Source: Methanomicrobiales archaeon | Lineage (GTDB): Archaea; Halobacteriota; Methanomicrobia; Methanomicrobiales; Methanoculleaceae | Length of the DNA: 7,353 bases | Direction: 5' to 3' | Assembly (NCBI GenBank): GCA_012510295.1 | Contig: JAAZID010000013.1 | Span: forward strand, 1-7,353 | In this document: positions 1 through 4,727 of the stretch, piece by piece | Numbering within the stretch: the stretch's first letter is position 1 | Layout of the letters: each line of letters starts with the position of its first letter | Translations under genes and position numbers: made by a program | The notes under the pieces: generated by a model | The model's database searches: none | What the model saw: the letters and a program-made list of their open reading frames with translations, nothing else | What the model was told of the DNA's origin: nothing

Positions 1-1089
1 AAGGCGCGTCTTGGTCTGCCCTTCAAACTGTGGTTCTGCAACCCGGGTGCTGATGACGGATATGAGTCCTTCGCGTGCATCTTCGCCCCGGATCTGGATA
101 TCGTTGCTCTTGAAGTGGGTGCTCCTGCGGGCAGAGGCGTTGATCGCCCGGGTGATGGCGCTCCGGAACCCCTCAAGGTGGGTGCCGCCCTCCCGGGTGT
201 TCACGCTGTTGACGTAGGTGTAGATCGTCTCTGCGTATGAGTTGTTGTACTGCAGGGCCACCTCGACCTCGACCAGACTCTCAGGGTCGCTCCTCTGGAA
301 ATAGATCACGTCGTCGTGGAGCGGCTCCTTCCCTTCACCGATATGGGTGACAAACTCCCTGATGCCTCCTTCGAAGCAGTAGGTGACCACATCGCCGGTG
401 CGCTCGTCCCTGAGGGCGATCGTAAGACCGCTGTTGAGGTAGGCGAGCTCGCGGAGCCTGTGGTCCAGCATATCGTAATCGAAGTTGACGGTCTCGAATA
501 TCGACCGGTCGGGCTGGAACGCTATCCGGGTTCCCTGGAGGCGCTCGTAGTCCAGCGGGTGTCCAGATTCTGTGCCGTAGCGCTCCTCATACCGGATCTC
601 CATCTCGTGCTCGGTCTCCGGCCGCCCCGAGAGCGGCTTAGACACCTGACCCTGCCGGAACTGCATATCGTAGATGTAGCCGTCGCGGAAGACCGTCGCA
701 TCGAGCCAGCTTGCGAGAGCGTTGACCACCGAGACACCGACACCGTGCAGGCCGCCGGAGACCTGGTACGTGGATTTATCGAATTTTCCGCCGGCGTGGA
801 GCACGGTGAGGACGATCTCAAGGGCGCTCTTGCCGTATTGGGGCATGGTACCAGTCGGGATACCACGTCCGTTATCTTCTATTGTGATTGAGCCGTCCCG
901 GTTGATGGTCACCAGTATCAGGTCACAGAACCCGGCGAGAGCCTCGTCAACGGAGTTGTCCACAACCTCATAGACCAGATGGTGCAATCCCCGGGCTTCT
1001 GTGCTGCCGATGTACATGGCGGGACGCTCACGTACGGGTCGTAGACCCTCAAGTACCGTGATGTGGGAAGCATCGTAGGTATCAGCCAT
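1..1089 (-). CDS. gyrB: DNA gyrase subunit B, N-terminal 363 residues (cut by window edge)
   Basis: This is the ATPase subunit of the type IIA topoisomerase that introduces negative supercoils, working with GyrA in the cytoplasm. Seen here: RPAMYIG at residues 22-28; the GHKL ATP site with Glu41, Asp44 and Asn45 in EVVDNSVDEA; DNGRGIP at 72-78; GGKFD at 100-104; the glycine-rich lid GGLHGVG at 112-118; and QTKTRL at 358-363, whose QTK lysine contacts the ATP gamma-phosphate in the family. The transducer domain occupies roughly residues 220-363. The TOPRIM and tail domains lie beyond the left edge; full GyrB is about 630-650 residues. The ATG at 1089 has a strong Shine-Dalgarno sequence 5 nt upstream and places RPAMYIG at the usual distance from the start. 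gyrA commonly follows gyrB in archaea that have gyrase, but that cannot be seen here. Archaeal gyrase is generally regarded as acquired from bacteria. Confidence 0.97.
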   Translation of the reverse strand, partial: MADTYDASHITVLEGLRPVRERPAMYIGSTEARGLHHLVYEVVDNSVDEALAGFCDLILVTINRDGSITIEDNGRGIPTGTMPQYGKSALEIVLTVLHAGGKFDKSTYQVSGGLHGVGVSVVNALASWLDATVFRDGYIYDMQFRQGQVSKPLSGRPETEHEMEIRYEERYGTESGHPLDYERLQGTRIAFQPDRSIFETVNFDYDMLDHRLRELAYLNSGLTIALRDERTGDVVTYCFEGGIREFVTHIGEGKEPLHDDVIYFQRSDPESLVEVEVALQYNNSYAETIYTYVNSVNTREGGTHLEGFRSAITRAINASARRSTHFKSNDIQIRGEDAREGLISVISTRVAEPQFEGQTKTRL

Positions 1090-1094
1090 TTATG

Positions 1095-1100
1095 ACCTCC
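1095..1100 (-). promoter_or_regulatory. Shine-Dalgarno site of gyrB
   Basis: The minus strand reads GGAGGT, then 5 nt, then the gyrB ATG. It is the clearest ribosome binding site in the window and fixes the gyrB start. Most other first genes here lack one. Confidence 0.85.
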
Positions 1101-1136
1101 GCTAAACAAGCGGCGTCCTGAATCGCAGCAAAATTC

Positions 1137-1171
1137 ACACTATATATTGGTTGTATAAGCACTTATAGTGT
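1137..1171 (-). promoter_or_regulatory. gyrB promoter region with nested inverted repeats
   Basis: On the minus strand an AATATATAG TATA-like element at about 1141-1149 would place the transcription start near 1118, giving a short leader that contains the gyrB Shine-Dalgarno. The same stretch holds an 8-bp inverted repeat, ACACTATA (1137-1144) and TATAGTGT (1164-1171), separated by 19 nt. Between the arms and overlapping the right one is a second dyad, TATAAG-CA-CTTATA (1154-1167). TATA boxes are partly self-complementary, so some symmetry is expected, but two overlapping dyads suggest a possible operator. Promoter assignment is by pattern only. Confidence 0.5.
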
Positions 1172-1276
1172 ATGGCCCTGACGGATCTCCCCGTTCCGGT
1201 CGCCGCCGGCGACGCAAGGCGCAATTTCATCATTTCCCGGAGACGCCGGAGTGAGTCGATATATGCCGGGATGCGC

Positions 1277-1299
1277 GGGGGAGAGGGAGGGAGTGGGGG
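1277..1299 (+). other. canonical G-quadruplex motif
   Basis: Four runs of three or more G with loops of 3, 1 and 3 nt: G5-AGA-G3-A-G3-AGT-G5. This meets the standard intramolecular quadruplex pattern. It lies in the non-coding gap between gyrB and the 104-residue gene, so the C-rich complement would be in any read-through transcript of that gene. The gap (1090-1365) holds this motif, the gyrB promoter and no convincing gene. Confidence 0.6.
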
Positions 1300-1365
1300 T
1301 GTCCTTCAGGCAGCTCCGGCTACTACCATGCGCGGGTCACCAGGATTATGAACGGGGGGACTCTA

Positions 1366-1680
1366 TCAGTCGTATTTTCCGGAGTCAGGGTCTGGTATAC
1401 CGAAGTGCGTATCGAGTGCGATCCCGATCTGGTTGAGGATCCTGCGGGCACCCGCCGCATCCTCCTGATCCATGATGCCCGGCTGGTGCCAGATCACCAT
1501 CTTGCGGAGGCGCTCGACGAGTTTTTCGATCTCGGTTCCCCGGAACTGTTCTGGAACAGTGAGTTCGGTGAGGTGGTCGGCAGCGCCGTAGAAGGCTTTC
1601 TCCGGAGGCAGGCCGAAATGCCGCGATAGTAGCATTAAGTTGATGACAAAACCCCTGCCAAATTCGCTCCTTTTAGGCAT
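1366..1680 (-). CDS. uncharacterised 104-residue protein
   Basis: I do not recognise a named family. The protein is soluble-looking, with no signal peptide or membrane segment. It appears mostly helical: a basic, hydrophobic N-terminal stretch (residues 1-20), a PPEKAFYGAADHL segment at 25-37, a charged helix around 49-62 (IEKLVERLRKM), a KMVIWHQPGIMDQEDAAGA segment near 60-78, and a final helix 79-90 (RRILNQIGIALD). Regular amphipathic spacing, codon use like the neighbours and an uninterrupted frame argue that it is a real gene. The ATG at 1680 has no good Shine-Dalgarno, but a TATA-like CTTATCTT lies centred about 26 nt upstream, consistent with a leaderless message. An AAGGAG sits inside the reading frame just after the ATG but has no usable start codon at the right distance. 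It is isolated by gaps of over 260 nt on both sides. Confidence 0.75.
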   Translation of the reverse strand: MPKRSEFGRGFVINLMLLSRHFGLPPEKAFYGAADHLTELTVPEQFRGTEIEKLVERLRKMVIWHQPGIMDQEDAAGARRILNQIGIALDTHFGIPDPDSGKYD

Positions 1681-1944
1681 AGCTACCCTTGTTCACCCCG
1701 GGAAGATAAGAACGATCCGTTTCTTCCCAGGCGCCTGATCACTTCTCCATCGTAAGGCGCTATCAGGCCACCAGGTTCTGTGTCAGGCGCTACACTTCGC
1801 CCTTGATTGCGGCTCGATACTGCCGGCAGCCCTCCCATGCGCAATAGCCGGATCGTGAAGGCGCTCTGGCTACTTCGAAGCACCCTGACCCCTGCGCACA
1901 ACCGGTGATCTCATCCTGCCAGGGGACTACAATCTTCAAAATAT
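1681..1944. other. 264-nt gap with a repeated AGGCGC word; no gene supported
   Basis: AGGCGC occurs at 1729, 1755, 1785 and 1859. GCCTGAT (1733-1739) can pair with ATCAGGC (1762-1768), and TAGCC (1845-1849) with GGCTA (1868-1872). A 72-codon open frame exists on the minus strand (1683-1901) but shows no recognisable motif and lies immediately upstream of the next gene without a stand-out start signal. The part nearest the flavoprotein gene is AT-rich (ATATTTTGAAGATTG on the minus strand) and may end its transcription. The rest could be a decayed gene, a structured RNA or plain spacer. Confidence 0.35.
1703..1710 (-). promoter_or_regulatory. TATA-like element of the 104-residue gene
   Basis: The minus strand reads CTTATCTT, centred about 26 nt before the ATG at 1680. 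That distance predicts transcription starting at or next to the start codon, in keeping with the lack of a Shine-Dalgarno site. Confidence 0.4.
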
Positions 1945-3111
1945 TCAGCCTTTGAGGATGTGGCGCATTTTAGACGCAAACAATACCCCCATGCTACGGA
2001 TCAGGGCGGGTTTCAGGACGAGCTTCCTGAGCAGTGCATCCGGCCGGTCCATATCGCCGTGCTCCACGATCGTCTCGATGATCTCGGGGTCATTTAAGGC
2101 CCGGCAGAGCCGGTCGATATCCTCCGGCGTCATCTTCTGTCGTATCCGGAGTGCTCTCAGTCCGATATCGAGTTCTCTCCCGAAGTCTTCCTTCCACCGG
2201 CGCTCGTAGTCCCGGAGGGCATCGTCATCGAAGATCCCGCGTGTAGAGCAGGCCGCCGCGACCTCGGCCGCGTGCTTCGCCGACCGAACCCCGGTGTAGA
2301 TACCACCGCCTGATGTGGGTTTGGGAAAGCCGGCTGCATCACCGACAAAGAGCGTGCGGTGACCATACGTCTGAGGCATGACACCGAGCGGGATGACGCC
2401 GCTGACGAGGTGGATGCAGTCTCCGCCGTAGCGTGTGATGAACCGGTCGAAGTGGTCTTTTGCGCGTTCCCGTGCACAGAGACCGATACGTGCCCGGGTC
2501 GCCGAGACCGGTATCACCCACCCGAAGAAGTCGGGTGAGGCGTTCGGGTGCAGTTCCACGTAACGCGGGTCCACACGGTACGGCACCTCGGCCTGCACCC
2601 CGCCGAGGTAGATCGTCGGCCGCTGGAGGCCGAGCATCCGGGCGACAGAGCTCCGTGCCCCGTCTGCGGCTATGACGAGCCGGAAGGAGAACTCTTCGCG
2701 TCCCCGGACACCCCTGGTCAGGAGGGAGGAGCCCCGTATGCCTGATACGCTGGTCTTCAAGAGAAACTCAGCCCCGGCATCCGCCGCTCTCTCTGCCATA
2801 TCGCGGTCGAGGTGGGTCCGGTCCACGATATAGGCCTTCGGGGTCCGGGCATCGAAGAGGAGCTCACCCCCGAGACCGGAGACCATACGGGCGCCGCTCA
2901 CCTCGTTCTGGATCGATGCTCTGGAGACGTTGCACTCCTCAAACGCGGACGTGGAGAGGAGCCCTGCGCACTGTACCGGGTAGCCGATCGTCCCGTGCTC
3001 CTCGATACAGAGGGTTGAGAGCCCCTTTTCCGCACATGCCCGGGCGGCGGCACTCCCCGAGGGGCCTGCACCCACAACGATAACATCCCACGTCAGATTA
3101 CCATGCCTCAC
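1945..3111 (-). CDS. geranylgeranyl reductase family flavoprotein
   Basis: This is an FAD-dependent oxidoreductase of the geranylgeranyl reductase family, which in archaea saturates the isoprenoid chains of membrane lipids. Seen: the N-terminal FAD Rossmann motif VVGAGPSGSAA (residues 12-22); YPVQCAGLL at 44-52, with Cys48 at the conserved family cysteine; the ADGARS motif at 149-154; a PDFFGWVIP-like substrate-side motif (193-201); and the second FAD motif LFVGDAAGFPKPTSGGG at 254-270. At 388 residues it is full length. The start is a GTG with no Shine-Dalgarno, but it is the only start codon between the upstream in-frame TGA and the Rossmann strand; an ATG at 3104 is out of frame. In some methanogens a ferredoxin gene is adjacent to such a reductase; none is here. 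Paralogues are common, so the exact substrate (digeranylgeranylglycerophospholipid or another prenyl compound) is not settled. Confidence 0.9.
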   Translation of the reverse strand: MRHGNLTWDVIVVGAGPSGSAAARACAEKGLSTLCIEEHGTIGYPVQCAGLLSTSAFEECNVSRASIQNEVSGARMVSGLGGELLFDARTPKAYIVDRTHLDRDMAERAADAGAEFLLKTSVSGIRGSSLLTRGVRGREEFSFRLVIAADGARSSVARMLGLQRPTIYLGGVQAEVPYRVDPRYVELHPNASPDFFGWVIPVSATRARIGLCARERAKDHFDRFITRYGGDCIHLVSGVIPLGVMPQTYGHRTLFVGDAAGFPKPTSGGGIYTGVRSAKHAAEVAAACSTRGIFDDDALRDYERRWKEDFGRELDIGLRALRIRQKMTPEDIDRLCRALNDPEIIETIVEHGDMDRPDALLRKLVLKPALIRSMGVLFASKMRHILKG

Positions 3112-3128
3112 AGAGATAGGGGTTTTGG

Positions 3129-3136
3129 CTATATCG
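3129..3136 (-). promoter_or_regulatory. candidate TATA box for the reductase gene
   Basis: The minus strand reads CGATATAG, centred about 22 nt from the GTG start. This is slightly closer than usual, giving a leaderless or near-leaderless transcript. A second AT-rich element, ATTATTAATC (about 3166-3175), would give a leader of roughly 35 nt that contains no Shine-Dalgarno. The sequence alone does not decide between them. Confidence 0.35.
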
Positions 3137-3192
3137 AGAGAAGATCAGCCAGAGCCTCTGTTTGCTGATTAATAATGGGTTACAACAAGTAT

Positions 3193-3241
3193 ATAGAGAG
3201 GCGTCACGCTCTGCCGACCACCAGTAGCGTGACCTCTCTAT
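3193..3241 (-). terminator. long hairpin at the end of the membrane-protein pair
   Basis: ATAGAGAGG (3193-3201) pairs with CCTCTCTAT (3233-3241), and TCACGCT (3204-3210) pairs with AGCGTGA (3226-3232). This makes a 16-bp stem with a 2-nt bulge and a 15-nt loop. One arm includes the stop codon of the 74-residue gene (3238-3240). A strong stem at the 3' end fits a transcript end or an mRNA-stabilising structure; only a modest T-rich tail follows on the minus strand, so a classic termination tract is weak. Confidence 0.55.
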
Positions 3242-3462
3242 GATAGGTACCTGGCCACGAAGCGACCGGCTTCCCGGCCGATGAGTGCGAGGAAGATCAT
3301 GGTCAGCACGATCATCAGGGAGAGGAAGAGCGCGACCGTTTCATTGAGGGTGAGCGCGAGCGCACCGGCGATGGGGGCCATAACGTCAGGAAGTGTGACA
3401 ACCCCTATGGATGCGATCACCCATATTGCCACAAAAATGAGGTAAATTGAGATCTTCCTCAT
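3238..3462 (-). CDS. small two-helix membrane protein, unknown function
   Basis: A 74-residue protein that I cannot assign to a family. It is mostly membrane: helix 1 at about residues 6-25, a short linker with VMAPIAGA and LNET (27-41), and helix 2 at about 42-62, followed by a basic tail (GREAGRFVARYLS). Basic residues at both ends suggest both termini face the cytoplasm by the positive-inside rule. The ATG at 3462 lies 4 nt after the stop of the upstream membrane-protein gene, so the two are almost certainly co-transcribed and probably translationally coupled; no separate promoter is visible. The 3' end is closed by a long hairpin. It may be an accessory subunit of its larger neighbour, which is inference from gene order alone. 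Confidence 0.8.
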   Translation of the reverse strand: MRKISIYLIFVAIWVIASIGVVTLPDVMAPIAGALALTLNETVALFLSLMIVLTMIFLALIGREAGRFVARYLS

Positions 3463-3466
3463 GGAT

Positions 3467-4060
3467 CTACTCTTGGTAGTATTCGTCCTCGGGGGCTCTC
3501 TCCTGTCGTTCCGACTCGACCTTCCTGGTGAAGTCGGCAGCCCACCGCTCTATCTCCCCGGAGAAGAGCCTTCCGGTCCGGAAGAGGACAAATACTGCCC
3601 ATATGACCAGTATGACCAGTATGATACCTGCGAGGACCGGGATGATCCCTGCAATGAACGGCAGGAAGAACAGGAACGCGATGACGGCGAGGAGCACGTA
3701 CGCGATACCCCGGAACGCCCGGCGGTACCGCCCTACCTTCTCGTCGGGTGTGTCTGCTTTGGAATACGCCGCGGCAGCATAGCCTGCGAGTGCATCGGTG
3801 ACATCAAGAACTTCTTTGAATATGCCGATGAATATGAATATGAGTGCGATGAGGATTATACCGGAGATCAGGCTCTTGAGGCCTATCAGGCCAAATATGA
3901 ACGGATCCCCGAGCATACCTGCAAGAGGCTGGAATATGAGCACACCAAAGAGCCATATGAGGAAGGCAATAGCAACCCCAACGATAATCTTTGGAATGCT
4001 GTCGTACATCTCTCGCCGGGATTCGGCAAGTAACTCTTCGCGATTTACCACAAAAATCAC
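3467..4060 (-). CDS. four-helix membrane protein, unknown function
   Basis: I do not recognise a family. Counting from the GTG at 4060, there is a charged N-terminal segment (to about 23), helix 1 at 24-49, helix 2 at 56-82, a cytoplasmic-looking loop with a YAAAAYSKADTPDEKVGRYRR stretch around 94-114, helices 3 and 4 at about 116-138 and 139-161, and a charged C-terminal tail (about 162-197) rich in Glu, Arg and Tyr. No catalytic or metal motif stands out. The frame is open back to a GTG at 4090, but a strong TATA box ends only about 2 nt before it, so that codon should not be in the mRNA. The GTG at 4060 has GGAG 9 nt upstream and is preferred; the GTG at 4051 is a fallback. It heads a two-gene operon with the 74-residue membrane protein. 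Confidence 0.78.
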   Translation of the reverse strand: MIFVVNREELLAESRREMYDSIPKIIVGVAIAFLIWLFGVLIFQPLAGMLGDPFIFGLIGLKSLISGIILIALIFIFIGIFKEVLDVTDALAGYAAAAYSKADTPDEKVGRYRRAFRGIAYVLLAVIAFLFFLPFIAGIIPVLAGIILVILVIWAVFVLFRTGRLFSGEIERWAADFTRKVESERQERAPEDEYYQE

Positions 4061-4069
4061 CTTGTTCGA

Positions 4070-4073
4070 CTCC
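4070..4073 (-). promoter_or_regulatory. Shine-Dalgarno that decides the start of the four-helix protein
   Basis: GGAG on the minus strand lies 9 nt before the GTG at 4060. It falls inside the longer open frame that starts at 4090 and favours the shorter protein. The predicted transcription start is close to this site, so the leader is very short. Confidence 0.5.
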
Positions 4074-4091
4074 TGACTATGGTGAATCACC

Positions 4092-4099
4092 TATATAAA
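4092..4099 (-). promoter_or_regulatory. strong archaeal TATA box of the membrane-protein operon
   Basis: The minus strand reads TTTATATA, the best match to the archaeal TATA consensus in the window. Transcription should start about 25 nt downstream, near 4070. The box sits at one arm of a 7-bp inverted repeat, CCTATAT (4090-4096) and ATATAGG (4111-4117), with 14 nt between the arms. Confidence 0.7.
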
Positions 4100-4192
4100 G
4101 GTTACCTGAGATATAGGGCTCTGTCAGGGCTTCTATGGGGAATTGGCCTCTCTTCATAGGTTGAAACATAGTATATCGTTGAGACAAAATCC

Positions 4193-4364
4193 GAATTAAT
4201 TCTCCATATCTGGAGCTCCTATCCGTGATCTCTCACAATCCCACGTTTGGCGAGGATCCCGGAGAGTGGCAGAGCCATCTCTGCGCTGGCGAACAGGGTG
4301 CGTGTGCCCGGGGCCGCCGCTCCATAGATGCGTATTTGATGGATCATGCCCCAGGTAGTACGAA
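4193..4364 (+). promoter_or_regulatory. possible promoter and leader region of pth2-truD
   Basis: The gap between the divergent operons is AT-rich up to about 4200 and GC-rich after. A perfect palindrome GAATTAATTC (4193-4202) contains a TATA-like core that could drive a leader of about 140 nt. Within it, GCAGAG-CCAT-CTCTGC (4269-4284) makes a 6-bp stem with a 4-nt loop. CTCCA-TATC-TGGAG (4202-4215) is another small dyad. Alternatively a weaker GTATTTGAT element (4332-4340) about 30 nt before the ATG would make the message nearly leaderless. An AGGT at 4353-4356 is a weak Shine-Dalgarno for pth2. Confidence 0.35.
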
Positions 4365-4727
4365 ATGCCTGATACACGGGAATTTAAGTGGAAACAGTGC
4401 CTGGTCGTGCGTGCCGATGTCAGGATGTCCTGCGGCAAAAAGTGTGCGCAGGCCGCTCACGCCGCAATCGGGGCCTATGAGAAGGCCGACAGGATCACCA
4501 GGAAGGCCTGGTTCGATGAAGGGCAGAAGAAGGTAGTCCTGAAGGTACAGGGCGAGCGGGCGCTCTATGAGCTCAAGACGATCGCCGAGCAGGCGGGCAT
4601 ACCGGCATCGATCATACAGGATGCCGGTATGACCGAGATACCGCCGGGGACGGTGACGGCGCTCGGTCTCGGCCCCGCCCGCACCGAGGATCTCGACCGG
4701 ATCACCGGGGATCTCTCGCTTCTATGA
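4365..4727 (+). CDS. pth2: peptidyl-tRNA hydrolase, Pth2 (archaeal/eukaryotic) type
   Basis: Hydrolyses the ester bond of peptidyl-tRNA released from stalled ribosomes, recycling tRNA in the cytoplasm. The 120-residue length is typical of Pth2, which is unrelated to bacterial Pth. Seen: the LVVRADVRMSCGKKCAQAAH block (residues 13-32) matching the family's VRxDLxMxxGKxxAQxxHA signature, and IIQDAGMTEIPPGTVTALGL (83-102) matching the family's DAGxTxIxxGTxTxLxxGP block. Candidate catalytic residues by comparison with archaeal Pth2 are Lys25, Asp86 and Thr90. The ATG at 4365 gives a short N-terminal extension before the first strand, normal for the family. The stop overlaps the next gene's ATG (ATGA, 4724-4727), so pth2 and truD form a coupled operon with a shared tRNA theme. 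Confidence 0.96.
   Translation: MPDTREFKWKQCLVVRADVRMSCGKKCAQAAHAAIGAYEKADRITRKAWFDEGQKKVVLKVQGERALYELKTIAEQAGIPASIIQDAGMTEIPPGTVTALGLGPARTEDLDRITGDLSLL

Noticed and set aside
316..891. 191-codon open frame on the plus strand
   Set aside because: It lies wholly antisense to gyrB, whose motifs are unmistakable; the translation has no recognisable feature.
1172..1351. 59-codon plus-strand frame starting just after the divergent side of the gyrB promoter
   Set aside because: The ATG is suitably placed about 28 nt from a TATA-like stretch, but the second half translates the G-rich quadruplex tract into Gly-rich low complexity and no family is recognisable.
1683..1901. 72-codon minus-strand frame between the reductase and the 104-residue gene
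   Set aside because: No motif, no start signal and an Arg/Ser/Gly-rich translation typical of chance frames in GC-rich DNA. A decayed gene cannot be excluded.
3602..3619. Tandem 9-nt repeat TATGACCAG
   Set aside because: It is inside the four-helix gene and encodes a run of Ile/Val/Leu in a membrane helix; the repeat is explained by codon use.
3461..4033. 190-codon plus-strand frame with a very acidic, Tyr-rich translation
   Set aside because: It is the antisense of the membrane-protein gene. Hydrophobic codons read backwards give the odd Asp/Glu/Tyr composition.
4196..4536. Open frames on both strands upstream of and overlapping the pth2 start
   Set aside because: Both run into pth2 in other frames and show no conserved features.
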